Assembly (NCBI GenBank): GCA_010645155.1
Contig: CM021323.1
Span: 9,848,448 to 9,912,447 of the forward strand
Direction of reading: 5' to 3'
DNA length: 64,000 nucleotides
From: Tigriopus japonicus
Taxonomy: Eukaryota > Arthropoda > Copepoda > Harpacticoida > Harpacticidae
Shown: positions 45,140-55,654 of the stretch, one piece after another
Numbering within the stretch: position 1 is the first letter of the stretch
How the letters are laid out: each line of letters opens with the position of its first letter
Translations under genes and position numbers: made by a program
Notes under the pieces: generated by a model
Told to the model about the DNA's origin: nothing
Database searches by the model: none
What the model saw: only the letters and a program-made list of their open reading frames with translations

Positions 45140-47458
45140 ATTCTGGCTATTCCAGATACAGGGGCCGGAATTTCGGTTATTGGACGCGATTTATTCCATT
45201 CAACAGGCTTGGATAAATTTGTCACTCTGGAGAGTCAATTGTCCCATAAAATTGTTTCCATTTGTGGGAGACCTCTCAAACAAGTGGGTTACTTCCGAGT
45301 CAATATTGCAATCGATGAGTTCAAGACTTGTGATAGTCGGGTGGTCGTTTGCCATGATGTCCAAGGATTTTATTTGAGCCTGGACACATGCAAAGAGTTA
45401 AATATTGTGGGGCAGAATTTTCCATTTCCTGAAGCTTATCGCAAGACCGAAATGGCATCTGTTGATCTTCCGTGTGATCCACCAAGGTCTTTACCACATA
45501 ATCCATCCGTTCTGGTGCCTCAAGAAGTTTGGCCAGATCATAAATCTTGGATATTGACTTTACCTGAATCGTCTCCAGATCCATCAAAATTTGTTCAAGT
45601 GGAGCAAAAATTACGAGATATTTACTCCATTGTTTTTGACGATTCTGTGGATTTGCGGCCAATATGTGGACCAGTGGTTGGAGATCCAATGACCATTACT
45701 TTGAAGCCTGATTACAAGCCTTTCGCTATATGCCCTACGCTTTGAGGGATAAAGTGAAGAGCAATTTGGATTACATGATACAACGGGAAATTATCGCACC
45801 TGTTGGAGATGTTCCAAGTGAGTGGTGTCACCCTGTGGTGATTATTCCTAAACCAAATGGAGATATTCGTTTCTGTGTGGATCTAACAAACTTAAACTCA
45901 CAAGTTTTGCGAACGGCTCATCATACGAAAACCCCAGCCGAGGCTGTTGGTGGATTTCATCCAAATGATAAATTCTTTGCCAAACTCGACTTGGTAAAAG
46001 GATATTGGCAAATGTCCCTTCACCCAAATGCCCAGCCTCTCACCACATTTATCACCGTGTTTGGGCGTTTCAAATTCCTTCGCAGCCCGATGGGATTTAT
46101 TTCCACTGGTGATAGCTTTAGCTACCGTGGAGACGTGGCTATGGATGGTCTCAATGTACACAAAGTCGTTGATGACATTGGCCTTGGGCATTCATCATTC
46201 CGAGGTTTGGTTTCATCATTGTGTGATGTCCTAGAACGATGTGCTCGTCATGGTCTCACAGTGAGTAAGGAGAAGTCGGTTCTTGGTGGTACTTCGATCA
46301 ACTTCGTCGGTTATCGAATTTCTCATGGTTCAATTGAGGCTGATCCATCGAAACTACACGCTATTTTGGAATTTCCCGTTCCCACCACCAAGACCGAGCT
46401 TCGTTCCTTTATAGGACTTGTCAACCAGTTGGGTAATTTTAGTGATCAAATTGCAGAAACGGCTGGTCCCCTCCGTGACCTTTTGCGTAAACGCTCAGAG
46501 TTTACATGGTATCCTGATCATTCCAAAGCATTTCAGAACGTCAAGAATGCCCTTGTTTCTCCTCCAGTGCTTGGAATGTTTGATCCCTCTTCTGAAACAA
46601 TGCTTCAAACGGATGCATCCCGTTTACATGGATTGGGATTTATTCTTCTACAACGTCAGAATGATCAATGGAGATTAATCCAATGTGGGAGTCGATTTTT
46701 GAAAGATGTTGAGACACGATATGCTGTTCTCGAGTTGGAAGCTCTTGCCATCTTTTGGGCAATTCGGAAGTGCAGTGTATATTTGCGTGGTCTTCCATTC
46801 TTCACAGTGTTATCTGACCACAAACCATTGGAATCTCTATTCAATAAGTATTCTCTGGCTGCAATCGAAAATCCCCGAGTTCTTAATTACCGGTCTCATC
46901 TATGTGACTTCTCCTTTGAAGTGAAGTGGAGGAAAGGAAAGGAACAACAAATTCATGATGCGTTGTCTCGTGCTCCAACAACGGATCCAGAAGAACGGGA
47001 TGTCGACGATGATGACAACGATCACATCAGGGTTGACGCTATTATCGAGATTTCTAGTGTCGAAAATGATTTGATTTTGGACGACTTGCGTAGACGTGCC
47101 AAAAATGATCCTGATTACCAAGACTTAATCCGTTTCGTTCAATCTGATTTTGAGGGGATTCCAAGTGTTTATGTGCAGCAATTTCGCAAGTTATTCTCTG
47201 AATTGTCCATTGAGGATGACTTGGTGTTGCGCGGCCATCGTATTGTCATTCCTCCAAATGCAATTAAATTTGTGCTTCATCGCCTTCATGCCAGCCATCA
47301 AGGTTTAGAAAAGACTAAACGGCGTGCTAGGCAAACTGTATATTGGCCTGGATTCGGAAATGATATTGCCACGACAGTAGAAGCGTGTGAATCTTGTCAA
47401 ATCTACCGTCCATCCCTCGTTCCAGAGCCAATAATACAAGATCCATTGCCAACCCGTG
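45140..47458 (+). pseudogene. Pol-like polyprotein: protease, RT, RNase H, partial integrase
   Basis: The aspartic protease active site (IPDTGAGISVIG) is at about 45146. A frameshift near 45725 leads into RT (FCVDLTNLNSQ, FAKLDLVKGYWQM). The catalytic box is VVDD at 46165-46176 instead of the usual Y-x-DD. RNase H (LQTDASRLHGLGF, VLELEALAIFWAI, LSDHKPL) follows, then the integrase HHCC zinc region (HRLHASHQG ... CESCQIYRP). The frame leaves retroelement sequence at FDVVT near 47458, just before the catalytic integrase core. Inactive by frameshift and truncation. Confidence 0.82.
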
Positions 47459-48487
47459 CTTTTGATGTGGTCACAAGTGTGGTCACAATGTGGTCCAAAG
47501 GCTGTGTTATCTCGTGGGGGGGGGTGGGGGGGTATTGGGACCCACTTCTTGCCCGAGGCCCACCTCCCAAGGGGGTGCGGAGCATCAAGAATGATGTTCC
47601 GATCTCCCGATAAAGAACCCGTCAATCCAAAGGGTAGTGATGGGGTGACTGAACAAAATGCTACCAATATCTCTGCTTCGTCAAGCTATTCCAACGCGGC
47701 CAAAAATGGCCGGAGAGGAGGTGAATTTGTCCGTCATCCCTTTGTACTAGCAGACTTCTATTGTAATCAAGATGGGGAGTATTTGTCGTGGCCAGAAATG
47801 GCTGACTTTCTTTTCATCGAAATGAAGCTGCGAAAGCACGAAATTGCTGGGATCTCGACGATAAGGGGAAATGCAATCACTACTGTAAGAATAAAAACAC
47901 AAGAGGAAGTGGATGTGAAGAAGAGATTTGGCGATCGATTTGAATTCACCCGTGTCACCAACTGCAAAATTTGGAAATGTGTGATCCGAGGGACCCAGAG
48001 ATTTGCCCCCTTGCGTTTCCATAATGTCCCCGATGGCGTCAGTATCGACGATTTGGCTGAGGCCACTAGAGCATTTGCGGAACTAAAATCGAACATAGTT
48101 GACGAGTTATTTGACGAGAGGCATGATCCACGTTTAAGTGGCATTCCGAATGGAAACAAGCGGGTGCTTATTCTCCCAAATGGAGCTATCCCTGATTACG
48201 TATTTATTGGAACGTGGAAAATTCGGATTTCTCATCGGGATCAAATTCGAAAATGCTTTCGGTGCCGAGAGGAAGGTCACCTCAGGAAGGAATGCCCACA
48301 GAATATGATTTCTATTGAACCAGCAGTCAAAGATGCCGAGGAACTCTTCATTGACGTAACTAGTGCCCCATCTCAACAAGCCGAGCCAATTGACCTAATT
48401 AATAGTGAGCCCCATTCTACTGTGCAAGATCTACCTTCTCCAATTGCTGAAGTAATCATGTCCCATGATGATATTGTGGTTGGACCC

Positions 48488-48619
48488 TGGAGAATGGGCG
48501 TGACCCGAAATAGGACGGAAGACGAGAAGAAGCTTTGTACGTCGTCCAATCGAGAACAAGAGAACACTCGGTTTATTTCAGCTGAGCATCGATATGATTA
48601 CCAAATATAGAATACCACA
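48488..48619 (-). repeat. 3' LTR of the compact element
   Basis: 132 bp, TG...CA. It matches 50093-50224 except at two sites (GCGTGACC versus GCGTAACC, and GACGAGAAG versus GACGAAAAG). Confidence 0.92.
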
Positions 48620-48635
48620 CCTTCCCCTCAAATTA
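48620..48635 (-). other. Polypurine tract of the compact element
   Basis: The minus strand reads TTTGAGGGGAAGG directly against the 3' LTR, the expected site for plus-strand priming. Confidence 0.65.
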
Positions 48636-48839
48636 TCGGGCATTGTGAAGATATATATTGCGTTGTACAAAAAAAAAAAATTAAAAGAATGGCCCATCCA
48701 ATTTCTCATGGCAGCCGTCTTTTTGTTTATTCTTGGCGGTGTTTTTGAAGTCCGGTTGTTCCTCGTTACTTGTAACTCTTCGTTTGATGGTTCGAAGGAT
48801 GGATTAGACAAGGACGTCTATAAACGGGAGATCCCGGAA

Positions 48840-50009
48840 TTAGATGTCGAAGCGGACATGGCGGCTCCGATTGCTCCGGCGCGGCAAGGGGTTGGTCATT
48901 GCAACGGGGACTGCAACAGGAGTCGGATTGCTTTCATGGGCTTCATCTGTGGGGGCGAGTCGGAGGAACCGGCGATTACGAATGAATTGCCCGGCTGAGG
49001 TCTCCACCGTATATGATCGGCCAGATTTGGAAATGTCGCAGATAGTTCCCGCGCTGAAGGACCACTCCTTGTTGACTGGATGTTGGATGTGAACTCGATC
49101 ACCCACGGCTAACTTGGATAATGTGTGGCCGCCTGCATTAGCCACTCTCCCCTCATCGACGGCTTTTCTGGCAGCGGCAACTTCGCTACGTAATTCCGGT
49201 TGAAATTTCAGTGAGCGGGCACTCGGCAAGCGTGTCCGCAAATGACGGCCAAAGAAGCCGGCTGCTGGTGAATGTCCATCAGCTCGTGGCGTTGACCGCC
49301 ATTCGAGAAGTGCTTCGCGAAATTCTGCTCCATCCACACCATTCATCTTTTTGAGCAAACCTTTGACCTGCTTCACGGCGGCTTCGACCAGACCATTGCT
49401 TCGGGGGTTGTAAGGAGAGCTGGTCTCAATGAGGATCCCGAACTCGGTGCACAAGTCGGCGAACTTCCGGCGAAACTGAGGTCCCCCATCACTTTTGACG
49501 AGGCGTGGGAAACCGACCTCATTAAACCAAGTCTTCAATTTCTTCCAAACTGATTCTGCAGACAACATAAAGGGTTTCATGTCTGAGATTGGCTTGAATT
49601 GTTGAGGTCGATCTTCTCCCCGATGTATAGAAGCACCAGAAATTGAAGTGGCTGATGATCTCTCTCTATCCATTAGAAGTGTCGCGATTTCAGCACACTT
49701 TGAAGAGTACTCGTCAGTGGCTTTGGTCTTTTCCTTCAGAATGGATTTTTGATCGATTTCCAGACTTTGCTCTGCCGCCCAATCGTCGTAAAGGTCCATC
49801 ATTTCGTCGAGTTTTTTCTCCGCCTCGCCTAACAGGCGCCAAAGACGTTCTACATCCGCACCTGGGATGTTAAGGTCGCGAATTAGATTGATCTTCTTCG
49901 TGATCTGTGATTTCCGGTTGTTAGCCTGCTCCTTCAGTCCCATCTTGAACGCGAACCTTGGACGTGACGCAGTCTTTAAGGTGGAGACGGCGTGCTCCCT
50001 TACGTGCAA
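48840..50009 (-). CDS. Gag-like N-terminus fused to integrase C-terminal part, 389 aa
   Basis: The N-terminal 150 residues are charged and helical, Gag-like (KKINLIRDLNIPGADVERLW, LLGEAEKKLDEMMDLYDDW). At about residue 152 the frame passes straight into an integrase catalytic core lacking the first Asp: the second catalytic Asp in LVKSDGGPQF and the Glu in SNGLVEAAVKQVK are present, followed by the C-terminal SH3-like part (LAVGDRVHIQHP) and a basic tail. No stop or frameshift occurs, which is notable beside the decayed neighbours. The protein cannot be a functional three-residue DDE enzyme; a role in packaging or in binding an autonomous partner's integrase is inference. Start could also be a later Met. 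Confidence 0.8.
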   Translation of the reverse strand: MHVREHAVSTLKTASRPRFAFKMGLKEQANNRKSQITKKINLIRDLNIPGADVERLWRLLGEAEKKLDEMMDLYDDWAAEQSLEIDQKSILKEKTKATDEYSSKCAEIATLLMDRERSSATSISGASIHRGEDRPQQFKPISDMKPFMLSAESVWKKLKTWFNEVGFPRLVKSDGGPQFRRKFADLCTEFGILIETSSPYNPRSNGLVEAAVKQVKGLLKKMNGVDGAEFREALLEWRSTPRADGHSPAAGFFGRHLRTRLPSARSLKFQPELRSEVAAARKAVDEGRVANAGGHTLSKLAVGDRVHIQHPVNKEWSFSAGTICDISKSGRSYTVETSAGQFIRNRRFLRLAPTDEAHESNPTPVAVPVAMTNPLPRRSNRSRHVRFDI

Positions 50010-50080
50010 AAAGAGATGTAAAAGAAGGCGTACCGGAGGAAGGTGGTAGATAAGAGTGGGTGGGGCGTGGTTCGAAGACT

Positions 50081-50092
50081 ATAGCTGCGCCA
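50081..50092 (-). other. Primer-binding site of the compact element, TGGCGCAGCTAT
   Basis: It starts immediately after the 5' LTR. Its first seven bases equal those of the other two LTR elements in the window, implying related tRNA primers. Confidence 0.6.
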
Positions 50093-50224
50093 TGGAGAAT
50101 GGGCGTAACCCGAAATAGGACGGAAGACGAAAAGAAGCTTTGTACGTCGTCCAATCGAGAACAAGAGAACACTCGGTTTATTTCAGCTGAGCATCGATAT
50201 GATTACCAAATATAGAATACCACA
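50093..50224 (-). repeat. 5' LTR of the compact element
   Basis: 132 bp partner of 48488-48619. On the minus strand it leads into the primer-binding site at 50092-50081. Confidence 0.92.
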
Positions 50225-51653
50225 GACCCAAGGAGGATGATCTTCCTATACCAATGGAAAATGACCAAGATCCTAAAGGTGAAACAAATCGTCCCCAAAA
50301 AGGAAGAAATGTTCCTTCCACCATCCCAACCATGAAAGATATGACTTTGACCACGAAGACTAACAAACCAAAAACCAAAAAACCTGACCATGCTGAAAGT
50401 ACAACCGTGATGACGAGAGGAAGAACTGCATCCGCTCTTAGCGACTCCTGCGAAAGTGGGAGAAAAACTGGATCAAGTTTGCTAGTGCCCCAATGATCCC
50501 CCTGGGTGTGAGAGGCCTGTATACTCATCTGTTCTCTCGTCTATTTGTCAATCCATGTAATTTTACTTCATTCCAACAAATTCCACGATTGCTCAATTGC
50601 TCGTCCATCCACACGGTTTCTTTTGGACCATTGATTCATTTGCTCATACATCCTTCCATCAAGTCATTATTTGTTTCAATCTACCGTATGCAAATGACTT
50701 TTGTCATCATTCCTATGAATTTCAATATTTCTATGCTGTTTTTAGTCTGGCTATTGAAGTCACCCACTATCCAGAGGCCAAGGTCCGTTTCAAGTGGAAG
50801 GAGGTGGTCGCAACTCACTCGCTCTCAAGATGCTTGACTTGATAGGTGATCAGGATTGGCTGCCTGATGTTTCCGTATTCGACAAACTTGGATATCTAGA
50901 CACATTGGTCGAGGGTGAGCAGTGGTTAGTTTCTGTGAATGTTAGGTCCATTGCAGCTAATGAGCTGAAAATTAGAGATTTTCTGTCGGTCCAAAAACCA
51001 AAAATTGTTGCACTCCAGGAGGTGTGGCAAGTCGACAGTATTCATATCTCATTTGACAATTATAAATTAGAATATGCTACTAGAGTAGGAATGCGTGGGG
51101 GTGGGGTAGGAATGTTAATTCATGAGTCTCTTTCATACTTTAAGCGTAAAGACCTTACTCATATCACAACTGATTGCGAAATAATTGGAATTGAAACACA
51201 AGATATTATTTTTCTTTCGCTTTATATGCCCCCCAATTCAAACATTCAACAAGCAATCTTAGAACTTGACAACCTACTTTCCCCTTGTAATTCAAAACCA
51301 ATATTTTTATGCGGCGACTTTAATATTGACTTTTTAAAAGACTATTCGAAAACCACTAAATTTAATGACCTCATGCTGAACTTGGAACTCGCTCCATTAA
51401 TTGACAAGCCAACGAGAATAACATCTAATTCCAGTACACAAATTGATAACATCTTTACAAACTTTAAAGCAAACATAAAATGTGGAATACTTTTCTGTGA
51501 TATAAGTGACCATCTTGCAACGTTTGCGTCTCTAGGCAAACCCCCTTTTCGGCATCCAGAGTATCAAGCCCCTGTTAGACGGATAACTAGCCCCCAAAAC
51601 ATCCAAAAATTAAAAGTAGCACTGAGTAAAATTCATTGGACTATTCTTGACCA

Positions 51654-53046
51654 ATATCGTTCGTTTGGCTCACTCCCCACTACATAACAAAAGTCGACGT
51701 ATTTCATGTGACTTGCTAATTGATTTCCGCCTTCGCTCAACGTTGCTCATTGTTGTGCGAGCTTGAAATTGAAATTGAACGCGAAAAAAGCCGATCAAAA
51801 GCAGTTGACTCTCACAACACGGGCGGTATTGAAGGCCAAGAAAAAGACAACAGGGCAGTAATGAAGGCCAAAAAAGAGCAGCCGCGGGCACTCTTGAAGG
51901 TCGGAAAATCGTATCGGGCAATAATGAAGGTCGGAAAAAGGCGACGCGCAGTCTCGAATTCTGATTCCGAAGAAAGCAAGACGAGAATGACGACGTTCAC
52001 AAACCGGTTTATGAGCTGAGTCAACCACAAGAACAAAACTTGAAAATACGTTGCCGTCTCAATTTTTACGAAGTATTCAAGAGTTAAACAAAATCATCCC
52101 ACAGCAACACTTTTCTTGCACAATCTATAGTGACTCAAAACATTCTTAACTTTCAAACTATGAAATTGAACCAATCTGTTCTGTAAATCTAATTGGGATT
52201 TTTAAGCAAGATTCCTAACCAAAATTTGGAAGTACGAGTTAAATTGAAAATCTAAAAAGGAGACTTTGTGCACTTCCAAAGACCTGACACTTGCCAAATA
52301 CTTGTTTTTGGTCTTGAAAGAACATTTTAGAATGTTGAAAATCAAAAGTCTAATTTTCAAAAACTTAATATTACAAGGTACGTACTCCTTACATTGTATT
52401 TGTTTGATTTGTAAGTTGGTTTCAAATCCGTGTAGAAAAGCTGATTCATCCATCCGATGCAAACATCATTCTTGCCTCTAAATTGAAAAATCGAAATATG
52501 CGCAAATTGATTTCTCTCGATCACATCAATACGACCAAGCACTCGTCATTTATCATAAAATTGTTCGATTTAAGATTTACTTTAAAAAATGTTTATTAAT
52601 AGTTGTACAGACATCTTTCATGTGTCGTGAAACCCTGATCTAATTGCTTCACAACATTTGAAATTGAAGTACGATAATGTCCTAATGATCCATGTGCCCC
52701 CGTGTTTTTAATCCATTGCAAAACAATCAAAATCTTTCGAGTAATCTTTCGTGCCAGCTCCCTTCCCAAATGCCGCTTTGTTCAAGAGCCGGCTAGACTG
52801 CCCTTGATTTAAACCAAATAGTCACTTACCTGATACAGTTGCTTGTGCTTTCAAAAACTATTAATCTCACACGAAAACCTGAACAGTCCATCCCCCGCTC
52901 ACACAGACGTTGCTTCAAGACTGACAATCAGCTAACCAGTAACAAATAACATGTACCAGTGTGACGATTACAGTGCATTTTAAGGGGACCAACCCATTTA
53001 TTGATAGTCCTTTAAGTCTACATGAGTGAGCCAGACGAACGATATT
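51654..53046. mobile_element. TIR-bounded non-autonomous insertion in LINE-A ORF2
   Basis: AATATCGTTCGTTTGGCTCA at about 51656 and TGAGCCAGACGAACGATATT (53026-53045) are inverted copies with one mismatch, about 24 bp in all with the adjoining ACTC/GAGT. The segment between them has no transposase. It holds a 33-bp tandem repeat and AT-rich DNA. The left terminus falls where ORF2 coding stops. A clean target duplication is not visible because a palindrome adjoins the right terminus. Confidence 0.5.
51821..51953 (+). repeat. 33-bp tandem repeat, four units
   Basis: Units of the type GGGCAGTAATGAAGGCCAAA plus about 13 bp repeat four times with substitutions. They lie in a 99-codon frame (51720-52019) in which they spell a basic 11-residue repeat (RAVMKAKKEQP-like). 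Whether the frame is translated is unknown. Confidence 0.7.
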
Positions 53047-53049
53047 GTC

Positions 53050-53233
53050 AATACCCCGAGTTTGAGAACGTCGAATTCAAGATCTAAGTGAAGACGGCTT
53101 CCGCTCTCGAGCTCGTCTTTCGGGTGACCAGTTCTCGGGCTAAAGCCCTCGAACTGGTCACCCTTCAGACGAGCTCTTGAGCGGGCCGTCTTCACTTAGA
53201 TCTTGAATTCGACGTTCTCAAACTCGGGGTATT
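53050..53233. repeat. 184-bp near-perfect palindrome
   Basis: The outer 48 bp on each side (AATACCCCGAGTTTGAGAAC outwards to CTAAGTGAAGACGG) are perfect inverted copies. The inner part is imperfect but still pairs (CGAGCTCGTCT, GGGTGACCAGTT, GGGC TAAA GCCC loop). TCA on both sides could be a 3-bp target duplication. The sequence can form a long hairpin. Confidence 0.9.
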
Positions 53234-55654
53234 CACTCATGACCCAGCCCAATCATTTCATGATTTTGAGTTGGAACTTGGATTTGCCTTCAGATTCTGG
53301 TGCCCCTTGCGGAGCAGAACAAGAAATTTTCCCCGGAATACCAAACAAAATGGATGGATGACCTTGGGATTGCTGAAGTCCAGACAACAAAAAAACAAAT
53401 TACATTCAAAATTCATACGAAATCCATCTGAGACAAATAAGCAAAACTATACCCAGTATGCTAAAATTTATTATAAGTCAATACGATCCGCAAAAATTGA
53501 GTATTGGAAGAAATACTTCTCCTCAAACCAGGGTAATTTCCGACAAATCTGGAAGGGAACAAAAATGCTTCTCGGTTATTACCCAAAGGAAACAGATGCC
53601 CTGTCATCAATTACGCTTGGCTCTTCAAACATTACTGAAAAAAATGAAATGGCAACTACATTCAATACGTACTTTAGCTCTATTGGCAAAACTATTAATG
53701 ACGAATTATCATGTGATAGTGAATCCCATAACGCACTTGACTATATACCGTTATTAACTAATCAACGCACCTATTATTTTAAAGCAGTTACTCGTTTAGA
53801 TGTTTTGAAAACTATTGACCAACTAGCAAATAAATCTAGTCACGGCTTTGATGAAATATCAAATATTGTTTTAAAGAGTGTAAAATATGAAATTGCCAAA
53901 CCCTTGACACGCTTAATAAATTTGTCTTAAGTATCAGGCTATATACCATCGTCTTGGAAAACTGCCAAAATATTGCCTCTATTCAAGGGTGGAAATAAGG
54001 AAGAAATGTCTAACTACCGTCCAATAAGCATTTTACCATCCTTGTCCAAAGTTCTGGAAAAGTTAGTATACCAGCAACTCTTTGATCCTTTTTCTCAAGA
54101 CCACTTAAGTAGCAGACAATTCGGTTTTCGACCCGGTCATTCAGCCACGCACGCAGTACATAGTTTCCTTCAAAACATATCACTTCATAGTAAACAGAAA
54201 TATTCAATTGGAATATTTTTAGACTTGAAAAAAGCCTTTGACACTGTAAACCATGACATTCTATTGAAAAAACTTGCAAGGTATTGCTTTAGTTGTAACA
54301 TTGTACACTGGGTCCAAAACTATTTGTCTGAAAGACGGCAAAGTGTCGTAATCGGTGGATGCACTTCGAAACTTACGACTATCACATGTGGTGTGCCTCA
54401 AGGGAGCATTCTGGGTCCTTTGTTTTTTCTAATATATATTAATGATCTCCCTCAAGTCAGTCAATTCAAAACCACTATGTTTGCAGATGACACAACATTA
54501 CAACATTTTGGAAGCGATCTAGTCAAAATGGAAAGCGAAACTAGTCAAATGTTGGAAAATTTGTCGATGTATTTTAAAATCAATAAGCTCTTTTTAAATT
54601 TAAAAAAATCGAAGCTAATCTTGTTTAGTCCCCGAAAAACGGTGAAGGATTTTTCCGTTTTTATAAACGGAGAACCCATTCAGCAAGTTGGAAATTCTAG
54701 ACAGGAGAAGGTAGTAAAATTTCTTGGATTAACTATTGATGAACATTTGAACTTTAAAGAGCATGTGCGTCTGTTAAGCAACACGATTAGGAAGGTGTTA
54801 TCCACCTTCTTTCTGACAAAAAAGTCATACCGAGGCAATTAAGACTAATACTGTATAATTCTCTAATAAAGAGCAGATTAGAATATGGCTTGGGTTTGTT
54901 CGGTGACGTACCTGCCATTCAAAACCTAGTCGTTTTGCAAAAAAAGGCTGTTAGATGGATACAGGGCGCCAAGGCACGGTCACATTCTAGTCCCATATTT
55001 AAAAGCCTCCAATTGCTAAAACTTCCTGACCTAGTCAAAATCTGTCGCCTAAAATTTATGAACGCATCAATGCAAAAGGAAATACCCACGGACATTAACC
55101 AATATTCGTATAAGGAAACAAGAGGAGGCACAATTAACTTCAACTTGCCACCAGTTCGATTAAATTGGTATCAACAACTCCCGAGTTTTTCTTTCCCGAA
55201 AACTTGGAACGATTTCTTTTCTGGAACTTACCCGAGACCCGACTTCAACACTAAAGGAAAGCAATGGACCTTACAAATCACAGATCTAATCATTAGCTCA
55301 TACTCGACTGATTGTAATGTAAACAATTGCCGCGTTTGTAAAAATCAGGGCAGCCAGTCAAATTGAAGCAGGAGGAAACGTGCTCCTTAAATCGAGTGAG
55401 GGGCTTCCAAATCTGGAAGCTCTACGCGGGTCGAAGCTGATGGTTGGGTGGACGCCCAAATAGCTAGGCACAACCAAAGGGTTCTCCTTGAAAAAAAGCC
55501 AAATGGCTTAAGGACGAGACCCGGGGACTACCTCTTAACAAATAACCATTTATTTATTGTCGGCTTTTTTTCTTTTCTTTTATTATTATTATTATGAGGA
55601 CCCCCAAATAAAAAACTACAACAACAACAACAAATACTTAAAGATACCGCCACA

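Larger units (their letters stand above)
43579..47458 (+). mobile_element. Decayed Ty3/gypsy-like LTR retrotransposon, truncated in integrase
   Basis: Layout: probable 5' LTR (about 43579-43865), primer-binding site, gag, protease, RT, RNase H, and the integrase zinc region. The coding region breaks off in the integrase near 47458, where LINE-A begins. No 3' LTR lies in the window. Several frameshifts show it is inactive. The LTR start (TGTCG) is inferred by analogy with the element at 59866, not from a paired LTR. Confidence 0.8.
48488..50224 (-). mobile_element. Compact 1737-bp LTR retrotransposon with Gag-integrase fusion ORF
   Basis: Two 132-bp direct LTRs (48488-48619, 50093-50224) start TG and end CA and differ at only two positions. 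Both sides carry the 5-bp target duplication GACCC (48483-48487, 50225-50229). On the minus strand the 5' LTR is followed by a primer-binding site TGGCGCAGC, and the 3' LTR is preceded by a purine tract GAGGGGAAGG. The LTR contains AATAAA on the minus strand. The interior has a single 389-aa ORF and lacks protease, RT and RNase H, so movement would need an autonomous partner. The insertion sits inside LINE-A ORF1. Confidence 0.92.
47591..50496 (+). pseudogene. LINE-A ORF1 (Gag-like, CCHC zinc knuckle), split by an LTR element
   Basis: Two segments, 47591-48487 and 50230-50496. Removing the inserted element and one GACCC copy rejoins codons CCC and AAG in the same frame, giving 387 aa. The first part has an RNA-binding-like region (FRFHNVPDGVSIDDL-like fold region near 48001) and a knuckle CFRCREEGHLRKEC near 48257. 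The second part is Lys/Thr/Pro-rich. It likely coats the LINE RNA. The only visible lesion in ORF1 is the insertion. Confidence 0.8.
50830..55366 (+). pseudogene. LINE-A ORF2: AP endonuclease and reverse transcriptase, interrupted
   Basis: ATG at 50830. The endonuclease motifs are complete: VNVRS, LQEVW, YMPP, CGDFNID, IDNIF, SDHLA. The frame leaves LINE sequence near 51654 and resumes near 53240 (SFHDFELELGFAF). RT has YRPISILPSLSKVLEKL, FGFRPGHSATHAV, LDLKKAFDTVNHD, GVPQGSILGP and FADDTTLQ. Lesions: the insertion, a shift near 53330-53400, an in-frame TAA at 53928, and a shift in an A-run near 54820. The C-terminus ends with a Cys-rich CNVNNCRVC. In life it nicks DNA and primes reverse transcription; here it is dead. 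Confidence 0.82.
47459..55635 (+). mobile_element. LINE-A: APE-type non-LTR retrotransposon carrying two later insertions
   Basis: ORF1 has a zinc knuckle; ORF2 has an AP endonuclease and RT. The 3' end carries (ACA)n after a short UTR (55617-55633). The 5' boundary is placed where the gypsy integrase frame ends; a G-rich run (47513-47532) lies in the leader. It is interrupted by the LTR element at 48488-50224 and by the insertion at about 51654-53233. Stops and frameshifts in ORF2 show it is dead. Jockey/CR1-like superfamily is probable; the clade is not determined. Confidence 0.8.
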
